From the NCBI RefSeq assembly GCF_026151205.1, contig NC_087075.1, positions 11,888,303 through 11,952,302 of the forward strand: a DNA stretch of 64,000 nt, read 5' to 3'. The position numbers and the translations under genes were made by a program. This document shows positions 41,301 to 53,900 of the stretch, piece by piece. Position 1 is the first letter of the stretch; every line of letters starts with the position of its first letter. A model generated the notes under the pieces. That model saw only the letters and a list, made by a program, of their open reading frames with translations, searched no databases and was not told the DNA's origin. The DNA is from Bolinopsis microptera (lineage: Eukaryota; Ctenophora; Tentaculata; Lobata; Bolinopsidae).

Positions 41301-44300
41301 AGAGGATGAGGAATTGGCAGAGGCACAACGACTTGAAACAGTCCTAAGTGAAAAGGAGGCAGAAGTAAAGAGAGAAGAGGAAGAGAAAATAGGAGAGTCA
41401 AAAAGAAAAGAGAAGGAGGAATTTGCCACGGCACAACGACTTGAAACAATACAACGGGATAAGGATGCAAATGAAAAGAAACAATGTAAAAGACAGCGGA
41501 AGAAAAGAAATAAGAGAGAAAGAATAGCAGAGGCAAAACGACAAGAGGAGGAGAAATTTGCAGAGGCACAACGACTTGAAACAATCCAGAGGGCAAAGGA
41601 AGCAGAAGAAAAGAAAAAAGAAGATGAAAAGTTTACAGAGGCACTATTACATCAAAGTATCCAAAAGGAGGCAGAAGAAAGGAAACAAAAGGACAAAGGA
41701 TTGGTTGAAGCAATATTACTTGAAACAATCGAAAAGAATGCAGAGGAAAAGCAATTAGAGGACGAAGAATTGGTTGAAGTATTAAAACTTGAGACAATCC
41801 AAGAGGAAGCTGAAGATAATAAAAAAGAAGAGGAGACGTTGGCAGAAGAACCACCAGTTGAGACAAATCAAAAGGAGGCAGAAGAAAAGAAACAAAAAGA
41901 TGAAGACTTGGTTGAAGCAATATTACTTGATACAGTCGAAAAAGAGGCAGAAGAAAATCAAAACGAGGAGGAGAGATTGGTAAAGACACTACTACTTGAG
42001 ACAATCCAAAAGGAGGTTGAAGAAAAGCAAAAAGAGGAGGAGATATTGGCAGAGGCACTACTACTTGAGACAATCCAAAAGGAGGCAGAAGAAAAGCAAA
42101 ATGAGAAGGAAGATTTGACTGAAGCATTACTACATGAAACAATCGAAAGGGAAGTAGAAGAAAGGCAAAAAGATGAGGAAGATTTGGTTGAGGCATTACT
42201 ACTTGACATAATCCAAAAGGAGGCAGAAGAAAAGCAAAACGAAGAGGAGAGATTGGTAGAGGCACTACTACTTGAGACAATCCAAAAAGAGGCAGCAGAA
42301 AAGCAAAATGAGAAGGAAGATTTGACTGAAGCATTACTACATGAGACAATCCAAAGGGAGGTAGAAGAAAAGCAAAAAGATGAGGAAGATTTGGTTGAGG
42401 CTTTACTACTTGAGATAATCCGAAAGGAGGCAGAAGAAAAGCAAAACGAGTGGGAGAGATTGGTAGAGGCACTACTACTTGAGACAATCCAAAAAGAGGC
42501 AGAAGAAAAGCAAAAAGAGGAAGAGAGATTGGCAGAGGCATTACTACTTAAAACAATCCAAAAGGAGGCAGAAGAAAAGCAAAAAGATGAGGAGGATTTG
42601 GTTGAGGCACTACTACTTGAGACAATCCAAAAGGAGGCAGAAGAGAAGCAAAACGAGGAGGAGAGATTGGCAGAGGCGCTACTAATTGAGATAATCCAAA
42701 AGGAGGCAGAAGAGAGGCAAAACGAGGAGGAGAGATTGGCAGAGGCACTGCTACTTAAAACAATCCAAAAGGAGGCAGAAGAAAAGGAAAAAGATGAGGA
42801 GGGATTGGTAAAGGCACTACTACTTGACACAATCCAAAAGGAGGCAAAAGAAAAGCAAAAAGAGGAAGAGAGATTGGCAGAGGCACTACTACTTAAAACA
42901 ATCCAAAAGGAGGCAGAAGAAAAGCAAAAAGATGAGGAAGATTTGGTTGAGGCACTACTACTTGAGACAATCCAAAAGGAGGCAGAAGAAAAGCAAAACG
43001 AGGAAGAGATATTGGCGGAGGCACTGCTACTTGAGACAATCCAAAAGGAGGCAGAAGAAAAGCAAAACGAGGAGGAGAGATTAGCGGAGGTATCACTACT
43101 TGAGACAATCCAAAAGGAGGCAGAGACGAAAAGGGTGAAGGAAACAGGAGAAAAGGAGGCAGAAGAAAAAAGGCAAGAGGAAAAAAGTATAGCAGAGGCG
43201 AAACTAAAAGAGGAGAAGGAAACGAAAAAAGAGGACGAAGAAAAAAGGCAAAAGGAAGAAAGAATAGCAAAGGCACAAATAAAAGAGGAGGAGGAATTAG
43301 CAAAGACATTACTACTTGAGACAATCCAAAGGGAAAAAGAAGCAAAAGAAAACAAACAAGAGAAAGAGAGAATAGCAGAGGCAAAACGAAAAGAGGAGGA
43401 GGAAAAAGAGGCAGAAGAAAAAAGACAAGAGAAAAAGAAAATAGCAGAGGCCAAAAAAAAAGAGGATGAGGAATTGGCAAAGGCACTTCTACTTGAGGCA
43501 ATCCAAAGGGAAATGGAGGCAGAAAAAAAGAAAAAAGAGGAAGAAAGAACGGCAGAAGCAAAAAGAAAAGAGGAAAAAGTATTGGAAGAGGCTAAACGAC
43601 TTGACGCAGTTCAAAGGGAAAAGGATGCAAAAGAAAAAAGGAAAGAGAACGAGATAATAGCAGAGGCAAAAAGAAAAGAGGAGGAAGAAAAAGAGGAGGA
43701 GGAAAAAGAGGCAGTAGAAAAATGGGAAGAGGAAGAAAGAATAGCAGATGCAATTAGAAAAGAGGAGGAGGAAAAAGAGGCAAAAGAAAAGAGACGAGAG
43801 AAAGAGAGAATAGCAAATGCAAAAAGAAAAGAGGAGGAGGAATTAGCAAAGACATTACTACTTGAGGCAATCCAAAGGGAACAAGATGCAGAAGAAAAGA
43901 AACAAGAGCTAGAAAAAATAGCAGAGTTGGAACGACTTGAAACAGTCCAGAGGGAAAAGGAGGCAGAAGAAAAAAGGGAAGAGGACGAGAGAATAGCAAA
44001 GGCAAAAAGAAAAGAGGAGGAGAGATTGGTTGGTTTAGCTAAACTTGCAGACATCAAGGCTTCCATACAGACAGCAATAGCGGAAAAGGGCATCGAGAAA
44101 TTGAAAAAGTCAATCGCCGATGTCGAGGATAACAATGTATTGGACGACTTGACTGATTTTTACAAAGAAGCCACCACCTTGCTTAAACGGCTTCAAAAAG
44201 AGGAAATCAAGAAAAACATCCAAGAACTTAATCGACCCTTAATCGCGGAACTAAAAAGTATGTCCAGCCCTCCCCCCGATGTTCATAGATCTATGACAGC

Positions 44301-44565
44301 AGCATTCCTGCTGATGGGTGAGAATCTGAAAGACCTCAAGACGTGGAACAACATAGTGCTCCTCCTTAGTAAGATGGGAAGAGAATCCGTCAAAAGAAGA
44401 GTTATGGAGCTAAAAATTCAGGATGTAACAGAGAATATGATGGCATCTGCAGAAAAAGAAATTCTAGGTTTAACTTCGGATGAAGTGTATGTAGTGAACC
44501 AAGCAGCAAGCTATTTCTATGATTGGGCCGAAATGATTTGTATCGAGAAAAAGCAATCAGACTGA
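35355..44565 (+). CDS. Gene B: giant coiled-coil paralogue, two apparent frameshifts
   Basis: Exons 35355-35470, 35686-35805, 36007-36143, 36336-36503, 36703-44565, same phases as gene A. Signal peptide (LLPILVVIVTLYSPVS), cysteine-rich ectodomain, transmembrane helix (WWGILLIVILIISFVAVISF) and helical unit match A. Exon 5 is 7.9 kb, about 2,600 residues, almost all repeats: about 25-residue units (ERLEELQREKEAEEKRKEEE) to about 41.5 kb, then 23-residue units (EALLLETIQKEAEEKQNEEE) to 43.1 kb, then mixed, then the conserved C-terminal domain. The frame changes twice. Near 37,990-38,027 it shifts within TCAGACACATATAATATAAA. At 38,940-38,942 one G is missing from GGAGGTAGAAC, shown by the intact second copy of an about 990-bp internal duplication at 39,921-39,937; this creates a TAG. 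Everything else stays open, so recent inactivation, allelic variation or assembly error are all possible. Confidence 0.75.
38422..40400 (+). repeat. About 990-bp internal tandem duplication in gene B exon 5
   Basis: AGCCGAGAGAATAGCAGAAG at 38422 recurs at 39411, and the following order of units (KLERLEELQ, RLDDERIAEEKRKEEEFAEE, RILEAKRKEEERIKELERLE, RFEELRREKEAEETRQEKER) repeats in full with few changes. The period is 989-990 nt, about 330 residues; the one-base difference is the frameshift in the first copy. Confidence 0.85.
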
Positions 44566-45526
44566 TGGGGTTCAAAAATATAGGAGTCAGAAATATGGCT
44601 CAAATTTATGACTTGAAGATGAGAGTCAAAGATAGGACTCAAATGTGATATTGAAAACTTTGATTCAGAGGTTGAAATCGAAGGGTTTTCTGATTTAATT
44701 TTTAGATGCAACATATTTTTAAAGTTTTATCCTCAGATTGATTCAGATTTTTATTTTTAGCAAGACTGGAAAATAAATACTGAGATAATAAAGTAAATGG
44801 ATTTTAAATGAAAAGCTAAAACTAAATTATTAATAAATTAATGATCTACTTCTCAAAATTAAAAGGAAATTAATTTAAATCGATAGTGTTAAAATTCGTT
44901 ATTTTATGGTCATGAAATTAAAAGTGGATGAAAAAATAAAAAAGGGACGATATATCGCCCTACGGCAATTTTGGTCTTTAAAATGTTGTTCTTTTTAAAA
45001 GTGAAGGAGTTAATGGAAATTTCTCCTTCAGACTTTGAACTTGAAGTATCTTCAGTGTACTAGAAATATCAAAACCGGTGTCCTTATGACGTGGTTATCT
45101 GTTTATTTTAAAGATCGAAGTGTCATTTTTAGAAAAACTAAAACGTAAAATAAAACGCGCGCCTTTTCCACGACTATATATATTTGTAAATGGATACTGA
45201 ACTTTAAAATGGTAGAAAGTAAAATGTCCGTGCCAGATATAAAAGTGTCGTATTTGCTTATTATAACTCACATGTCCAACCACTTTCCAACAGTGCAACA
45301 AGCACACTATTGAGAGCGGAACGAGTTGCAACAAGCATAAAACTAGCCGTTCAGCTGTGTTTGTTAGGCCACGAGTGACGAGGCGGAGTCACAATACAAC
45401 TTTTATAATTTGTAATCTATTGAACTGTTTGAATCGAGCTGTTATTTGCAAATAAATTCATTTTACTTGTTTTGAGAGACGTCCTTAAAAAGTATATCAG
45501 ATTCCGTCAGTATTCACATTTGGTCC
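44566..45526 (+). promoter_or_regulatory. Gene B 3' flank and C/D-type 5' flank of gene C
   Basis: AATAAA at about 44773 may end gene B. From about 45142 (AACGTAAAATAAAACGCGCG) to the ATG the sequence matches the flank of gene D, including a TATA-box candidate TATAAAAG (45238-45245), 282 bp before the ATG, and the block CTTTCCAACAGTGCAACAAG. It ends with the ATTCCGTCAGTATTCACA block common to all four genes. Confidence 0.5.
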
Positions 45527-48500
45527 ATGTCAGTGAATCCTACCTCTCTCCTAACAATCCTAGTGGTGATTGTGACCCTTTACAGTCCAGTCTCCAGTGT
45601 CATAACTTGCACAAACTATGTTAACGGGGTAGAGGATACCAGGTGATAATCTCTTTTTGAGTTTTTTGTGGTGACTTCAAATTTTATTATTTTGAAATGA
45701 TTGGCGACTGTCGAAAAATCTTGGACGTAATTGGTTCAAACATTATTATTGTTCATGTTTGAATTTAGGATTTTATGCCATATTCGTTTACAAATACCAT
45801 CAAATCTTTTTCAGTTTTTATATTTTAAAGAAAAGATAACGAAGCCAAAATTATAGTTATAATTAGATATGCTCCAATCTTTAGTCTTAGAAAACTAACA
45901 GTAATGACTGCACTAAATATTAAGCTACCTACTCCGCCGATATTACACCTTTTTTCCACAGAGAGTGTGCATATGCTTGTTGTTTGAGCGGTGGTAGCTA
46001 CGCTATAACCCTAACTGAAACAGAGGTCTGCTCCGACGAAAACCAGAAATGTTACAATGATAAACTTACGATTCCAACCAGGCGAGTTTCAATCAATTTA
46101 TGTTGTCTCGCTTTATATAAACTAAGATAATGCCTAAATTAACTGATTAAATTCAACCCAAGTAATTAAATAAACAACCACAACAGCTGTCCAATAAAGG
46201 TACACGAAGAGTTCGAAATGTACGGGTGTGGTGTTTTGGAAAGTTGCTGCTATCCACTGAACGAAACGGTACCTGAGTTTGAACACCAAGTTCCGAGAAA
46301 GAATGCTGTGTGTACTTCTGATGGTTAGTTCGTTTATAACTTTTAGGTAATTAACTTTAGTATCACTAACTCCATAATTGTTTCTTTTCTGTTTTGTGAT
46401 TCCAATTATGAGGTATTCTGTCACAGTTAGATATTTTAAGGGTTTGAACGGTCAAGATTAAATTATAATGTGACACAAATTTTGAAGTATTGTTAAACTT
46501 CAAATACCGATTGAAATGGCTCATGTTTGGTAACACCCAGTTCCAGGCAACTGCATAAAGTATAACGGACAAGATGGTTTTGACATATGGGGTCTTGAAG
46601 ATCTAAAAAATTATCAAGACGACTCTAGTTTAACTTCGAGAAATGTGTACTGCTACGAGAACTGCATGTCAGTCACTAGCTCTAGTGTTGTCGGCCTTGA
46701 AATTGAAGACCTCGCCGACCTCAATTGGCGTAAGTCTTCAAAACTTTAATTACAGGATTTAATTATGATAATTAAAATTTATGTTTCACTAGTGACTACT
46801 ATACTTAGTTTAATTGAATCAAAGTAAATTCATATATGTTTTCCTTTGCACATTATAACCATCAATCACTATCCAATTTTATAACTTTTTACGACTACTA
46901 TAATTCTGAATGTAGAATAATATATTTTCAGCATCTTGCTCAAAAGAAACCGTCAGCTCATGCTCAGCAACTACTGGAGACGTATGCCTCTTTCTCGGCG
47001 TAAGCTCCAAAGCAGACATCACCGTCCCAACACAAGACGGGTTCATTACAACGCCAGGTGACATGGACATCAGAGTCCATTACTGCGGCAAATTAGACGA
47101 TGATATCAAACCGGAAAACAAGTGCAATATTGTCAAGGAACAGTTAAACGGCTTGGCTAATGCACTTGCTGTTTCCAAGATTGGTTTTGAAAATATCCAA
47201 ACAGATTGTGGTAAGTTGGGTATGTGTGACGATGATTGTGTATATGAGGAGCACAAACCGAAGAAGAAAGGAGGAGTAGCATGGTGGGCAATATTGTTGA
47301 TAATTATTCTGATAGTCATTATTGTAGCAGTCATTATTCTTCTGTATTGCATGTTTTGTAAAAAGGATTCGGTTCATCCTAAAGACGACGAACCTGAAAT
47401 GTACTTGGAAGATGTCGAAAACCCAACAATTGTACGACTTAGAGAGATTGAAAGATACCTCGACGACGCCATTGCGTCAAAAGATATGGCAGATCTGAAG
47501 TTGACAATTGATATCGTCGAGCAGGAAGGTTTCCAAGAGGAGCTCAGACAAAAGTACGATACAGCTGTCAGGTTACTAGAGGAATTGATGGCAAGGGATG
47601 CAGAAATAAAAAGGAAAGAGCTTGAAGAAGAAGAAAGAAAGGCGGATGAAGCAAAAAAAGCTCTAGAGGAGGCAGAAAAAGAGGTTTTGAGACGACAAAA
47701 GGCAGAAGAGGAGGCGGCTCTGAAAAGGGCTATTGAGGCTCGAGATGTTGCTAAGGTTAGGTGGGCGAGAATATGGCCCCGGTTGCAAATACTTAGAGCT
47801 CTAAACGGGATAAATGCGGAGTTGGTAGCAAAAGCAATGGAAGAAGCTAGAAAAGCAAGAGAAGAGGAAGAGAGGGCGAGAAGATTTGAAGAGGATCAAG
47901 CTAAAAAAGCAGCTTATTGTAAACAGCTTTTAAAAGACGGTTTAGCAGCTGCTGACGAAGGAAAGTTGGAGAGAGCAATTAAAACGACTGATTTGACCGT
48001 ATTTCAGACCACAATAATGGATACTGATGAAGAATTAAGAGATCTTCACAAAAAAGCGAGTAACGAACTTGCTAGGCTGCGAAATGAGAGAATTCGAAAA
48101 GAAAAGGAGGCAGAAGAAAAAAAACGAGAGGAAGAGAGAATAGCAGAGGCACAAAGAAAAGAAGACGAAAGATTGGCAGAGGCACAACGACAAGTAGAAT
48201 TAAGATTAAGAGAAGAAAAAAGATTGGCTGGTTTAGCTAAACTTTCGGAGATCAAGGCTGCCCTAGAGACAGCCATATCGGAAAAAGACATCGAGAAATT
48301 GAAAAAGTCAATCGCCGATGTCGAGGACAACAATCTTGAGGACGACTTAGCCGATCTTCACAAACAAGCCACCGCCATGCTTGAACGGCTCCAAAAGATT
48401 GAGAAAATCAAAAAAAACATCCAAGAACTAAAACGGCCTTTAATCGCGGAACTAAAAAGTATGTCCAGCCCTCCTGTCGACGTTCACCGATCTATGACCG

Positions 48501-48769
48501 CAGCATTCATACTGATGGGCGAGAATCGGGAGGACCTTAGAGATTGGAACAACATAGTGATTCTCCTTGGTAAAACGGGACGAGAATCTGTCAAAAGAAA
48601 AGTCCAGGGGTTAAAAGTCGAGGATGTAACAGAGGAAATGGCGGCTAAGGCAGAAAAACAAATTCTAGGTTTAACTTCGGATGAGGTGTATGAAGCGAAC
48701 CAAGCTGCAAGCTTGTTCTACGATTGGGCTGATATGATTTGTTTTGACAGAAAGCAAGAAAGCAAGTAG
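45527..48769 (+). CDS. Gene C: shortest intact paralogue, 797 aa
   Basis: Exons 45527-45642, 45962-46081, 46187-46323, 46547-46729, 46932-48769; 2,394 nt, 798 codons. Intron 2 has a GC donor (ACCAG|GCGAGT) in place of GT. Signal peptide (LLTILVVIVTLYSPVS); ectodomain to about residue 300 with 22 cysteines; transmembrane helix about 302-326 (WWAILLIIILIVIIVAVIIL). The cytoplasmic part has RLREIERYLDDAIASKDMAD, a Glu/Lys coiled coil with only about two repeat units (KEKEAEEKKREEERIAEAQR), and the conserved end. In that end, LAGLAKLSEIKAALETAISE starts a helical hairpin, followed by the dynein-stalk-like block (RPLIAELKSMSSPPVDVHRS, ILMGENREDL, LTSDEVYEANQAASLFYDWA). Because it carries little repeat expansion, it best defines the core architecture. 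No lesion seen; function unknown. Confidence 0.87.
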
Positions 48770-49616
48770 ATTGATGGAACTCAAAGATAGGACTCGAAAT
48801 TGAATGTGGGAATCAAACCTGTTTTTTATTAAATTTTTACACGCAACATTTTGTATCATCAGACTGATTCATATTCTGATTTTTAGCAACAATTAAAATG
48901 GAATACTGTGATAATAAACAATCAATAAAAGATATCAATAAAATAATAATTTAATTCTCTAAACTGAAAGGAAAAAAATCGATATTGTTTAAATTTGTAA
49001 TAAATATAAAATTGATAAAAAAATTGAAAAAGGCTGATTAGATACATTTTTGTTATCCTTTCTGACACGAACGAGTTTTCTCGTTCAAAATCGTGATTCT
49101 TCCTGGGTTCGATGGTTCCTATAAGTTCGTTTTTAGAGTTTAGTTCTTCCAAGCTCCGTACATCACATTACCAGTTCTACTTCTCGCAATCTGTATCCAT
49201 CATGTCCCTGATACATTTGTATAGTCGCTCTATTATCGTCTGAAAAGGATGTTCCTGTCACTGGATTTAGTTGTGTTATATTGTCACCTTCTTTGTATAG
49301 TAGGTTTTATAGGTTAAACTAAAACACCGTACCACAGCTATTAGTTGGTTTATTTAAATCGATAGTGTTCAAATTCGCTATCTTATGAACATGAAACGTA
49401 AAATAAAACGCGCGCCTTTTCACGACTCTGTTTCTAATTTAAAAGAATGGATATTTAACTTTAAAATGTAAAATATCCGTGCCAGATATAAAGGTGTCGC
49501 ATTTGCTTATTATAACTCACATGTCCCACCACTTTCCAACAGTGCAACAAGGACACTATTGAGAGCCAAACGAGTTGCAACAAGCATAAAACTAACTGCC
49601 ATTCCGTTCAACTGCC
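48770..49616 (+). promoter_or_regulatory. Gene C 3' flank and distal part of gene D 5' flank
   Basis: AATAAA near 48915 may end gene C. The block at 49143-49320 is closely related to 55254-55285 and 55744-55870 downstream of gene D, so the 3' spacers are duplicated too. From about 49386 the C/D-type flank begins, with TATAAAGG at 49497-49504, and breaks off near 49605 where an insertion starts. Confidence 0.5.
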
Positions 49617-50848
49617 ATATGTTTTGTGTCCGTTTTTTCCCATTCAGTACCCTATATTTTCAAAACGGACAAAAAGTAGGGCGGACCAAAAACGGACAAA
49701 AAATGTTATTGAAATAACACATAAAGATCCTTCCTCCTCCTCCTCCTCCTCCTCCTCCTCCTCCTCCTCCTCCTCCTCCTCCTCCTCCTCCTCCTCCTCC
49801 TCCTCCTCCTCCTCCTCCTCCTCCTCCTCCTTCTCCTCCTCCTCCTCCTCCTCCTCGTATATACAATACATACTCAGGGTGATGATTAATCACTCTACAC
49901 TCGACTGTCACGTGACTTTTTCAACCCGTCCTGAACTTAACGACTATTCGAAACCCTAACCCTCTAATCTGATCCCAACCCTAACCCTAACCCGATCTTT
50001 AACAAAAGCATATGCTGAAATCCTAACCCTAACAAGAAATTAGACTAACTTCCTTATACGGTCATATCACGTGATCGAGACAGTTTTTCGCCAATATCTC
50101 GTCAGGAGAGCATTTTAACCATATGTCATGGGGGGGTGATTCGGATTCAGCGTCCGAAAATACATCGATTGAAGTAGGTTTCAACTGTCGGGGGCCCTTT
50201 TAGAACAATTTCGAAGATCGACTGTGGAGTGATTTAGCACGCTAGCCTTCTCAGTTCTCGTATTACATCTAAATTTGTTTGACATCGTAAACATTTAAAA
50301 GACTCTTTAAAAGGTCCTATAGTGCAGTAATTTGAAGACATTACTGGGTTACTATGCGATTTTGACTTTTGATTCAAATTTAATTTCCATATCTACCACA
50401 TACTATCATAATATATAGCACATATAGCAGATGCCCACTAGCTTTTCGTCTGAGTATCGAGTTTTTGCCTAGCCTATAGTAATCAAGCGAATATTGATCT
50501 ACCGAATGATATTTTTCATAAATAAAGTGATAAAGTTGTATCCCTTTTTATGTTATTAAAAAATGTGTAGACTATTCTTTGTACCTAACTGAGGATTGAA
50601 AGTTTGAGAAAGGACCATTGTCATTAACCGTGCTACCCATTTCTGCAAATAGCCTGTCACAAATTGTGGAGACAATTTAAATCAAAAGTTACAATTTTTG
50701 TCCGTTTTTGTCCGTTTTTGTCCGTTTTTGTCCGTTTTTGTCCGTTTTTGTCCGTTTTTGTCCGTTTTTGTCCGTGCGGTACTTTATTTTCTGATAACGG
50801 ACAAAATCCCACGGAGAAAAACGGGGAAAAACGGACCAAAAAAACATG
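49617..50848. mobile_element. 1.2-kb insertion splitting the gene D 5' flank
   Basis: Sequence homologous to the gene C flank stops near 49605 and resumes at about 50863 (AGTTTTATAATTTGTAATCT). The insert has imperfect terminal inverted repeats (CATATGTTTTGTGTCCGTTT on the left; the complement of TTTTTCCCCG..GGACC..CATG on the right). It contains a TCC array (about 49728-49855), an array of TCCGTTTTTG units (about 50700-50773, eight copies) and an inverted copy of the 34378 dispersed repeat (49862-50240). No coding frame is credible. It looks like a non-autonomous DNA element with later repeat expansion. Confidence 0.65.
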
Positions 50849-50990
50849 AGCCCACCCCCAAAGTTTTATAATTTGTAATCTATTGAACTGTTTGAATTGA
50901 GCTGTTATTTACAAATGAATTGATGTTTCTTGTTTTGAGAGACGTCCTTAAAAAAGTATACCCGATTCCGTCAGTATTCACAACTGGTCC

Positions 50991-53900
50991 ATGTCAGCTA
51001 ATCTTACCTCTCTTCTACCAATCCTGGTGGTGATTGTGACCCTTTACAGTCCAGTCTCCAGTGTCACAACTTGCACAAACTATGTTAACGGGGTAGAGGA
51101 TACCAGGTGATAATAAGCAGTTACATCACTGCATTCGCTAGCATCATTTCGTTGATCATCAGAGAATGCATTTACATCACTCCTTATAGTTATAATATGA
51201 TAACATGAGTTACACACCTCGTCAAACTCGGTATGTATCTCGTTTTATCCAACTCGTCAAACTCGTTGGATAAAACAATTTTCACAACTCAAAGTTGTGA
51301 AAATAATGATGCTAGCGAACAATAAATATTGCCCTCCCAGTTATTGCAACCCTATTTAATGCATTATATTATCGTAAACAAGAGTGAGATAACAACTTTT
51401 GCATTATGGACAATTACACACTGATCATGAGAGATTCTCTCTTTCAGTTTTTATGGTGACTTTATTATTTTTTAAATGATTGTCATGGGCAACTGTCGAA
51501 AATATTTGGGGTTAATTCGTTCAATCATTATTATTATTTGGATTTAAGATTTTATGCCATATTTGTTTACAAATATCATCAAATCTTTTTAATTTTTTTA
51601 AATTTTGAAGAATAGAGAACGGAGCCAAAATTATAGTTATAATTAGATCTGATCCTATCTTTAGAAAACTTACAGTAATGACTGCACTAAATATTAAGCT
51701 ACTTCGCCGATATTACACCTTTTTTCCACAGAGAGTGTGCATATGCTTGTTGTTTGAGCGGTGGCAGCTACGCTATAAACCTAAACGAAACAGAAGTCTG
51801 CGCCGATGAAAACCAGAAATGTTACAATGATAAACTTACGATTCCAACCAGGCGAGTTTCAATCAATTCATAATGTCTCGCTTTATATGAAAGTATAAAC
51901 TAAGATAATGACTAAATTAACTGATTATATTCAACCCAAGTTATTAAATAAACAACCACAACAGCTGTCCAATAAAGGTACACGAAGAGTTCGAAATGTA
52001 CGAGTGTGGTGTGTCGGAAACTTGCTGCTATCCACTGAACGAACCGGTACCTGAGTTTGAACACCAAGTTCCGAGAAAGAATGCTGTGTGTACTTCTGAT
52101 GGTTAGTTCGTTAAGTTTTAGGTAATTAACTTTAGTATCAATAACTCCATGATTGTTTTTTTCTGTTTTGTGATTCCAATTATGAGGTATTCTGTCACAG
52201 TGAGATATTTTAAGGGTTTTAACAGTCAAGATTAAATTATGATTTGACATAAATTATGAAGTATTGTTAAACATGAAATACCGATTGAAATGGCTGATCA
52301 TGTTTGGTAACACCCAGTTCCAGGCAACTGCATAAAGTATAACGGACAAGATGGTTTTGACATATGGGGTCAGGAAGATCTAAAAAATTATCAAGACGAC
52401 TCTAGTTTAACTTCGAGAAATGTGTACTGCTACGAGAACTGCATGTCAGTCATTAGCTCTAGTGTTTTCGGCCTTGAAATTGAACTTGAAGACCTCGCCG
52501 ACCTCAATTGGCGTAAGTCTTCAAAACTTTAATTACAGAATTTAATTACAATTACAATTTACGTTTGACTATTGACTACTTTACCTTGTTTAATTAAATC
52601 AAAGTAAGCTTATAAATGTCCTTCGTAGTTCGTACATTATCACCATCAATCACTATCCAATTTTATAGCTTTTTACGACTACGCTAAGCCTGAATGTAGA
52701 ATAATATATTTTCAGCATCGTGCTCAAAAGAAAACGTCAGCTCATGCTCAGCAACTACCGAAGAAGTATGCCTTTTTCTCGACGTAAGCTTCAAAGCAGA
52801 CATCACCGTCCCAACACCACAAGGGTTCATCACTACGCCAGGTGACATGGACATCAGAGCCTTTTACTGCGGCAAATTAGACGATGATATCAAACCAGAA
52901 ATCAAGTGCAATATTGTCAAGGAACAGTTTACCAGTCTGTCTGATACACTCTACGCTGTTTCCACGATTGAGTTATCAAGTATCCAAATAGATTGTGGCA
53001 AGTTGGATATGTGTGTAGAGAATTGTGTGTATGAAGAACACAGACCGAAGAAAAAAAAGGACTGTTATGGTGGGGGATATTGTTGATAGTTATTCTGATA
53101 CTCATTATTGTAGTAGACATTTTTGCTCTGTATTGGATGTTTTGCAAAAAAGATTCGGTTCATCCTAAAGACGACGAAGCTGAAATATACTTGGAAGATG
53201 TCGGAAACCCAACAATTGCACGACTTAGAGAGATTGAAAGATACCTTGATTTGAATTTGACAATTGATATCATCGAGCAGGAAGGTTTTGAAGAGGAGCT
53301 CAGACAAAAGTACGATACAGCTGTCAGGCTACTAAAGGACGTGATGGCAAGGGATGCAGAAATAAAAAGGAAAGAGCTTGAAGAAGAAGAAAGAAAGGCG
53401 GATGAAGCAAAGAAAGCTCTAGAGGAGGCAGAAAAGGAGGTTTTGAAAAGACAAAAGGCAGACGAGGAGGCGGCTTTGAGAAGGGCTATTGAGGCTCGAG
53501 ATGTTGCTAAGGTTAGGTGGGCGAGAATATGGCCCCGGTTGCAAATACTTAGAGCTCTAAACGGAATAAATGGGGAGTTGGTAGCAAAAGCAACGGAAGA
53601 AGCTAGAAAAGCAAGAGAAGAGGAAGAGAGGGCGAAAAGATTTGAAGAGGATCAAGCTAAAAAAGCAGCTTATTGTAAACAGCTTTTAAAAGACGGTTTA
53701 GCAGCAGCTGCTGACGAAGGAAATTTGGAGAGAGCAATTAAAACGACTGATTTGACCGTAGTTCAGACCACAATAATGGATAATGATGAAGAGTTGCGAG
53801 ATCTTCACATTAAAGCGAGAAACGAACTTGAGACAATCCAAAAGGAGGCAGAGTCGAAAAGGGCGAAGGAAACAGGAGAAAAAGAGGCAGAAGAAAAAAG

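Noticed and set aside
49644-49959. Poly-Ser, poly-Gly or poly-Glu proteins at the TCC array
   Set aside because: All arise from one trinucleotide repeat inside a promoter insertion.
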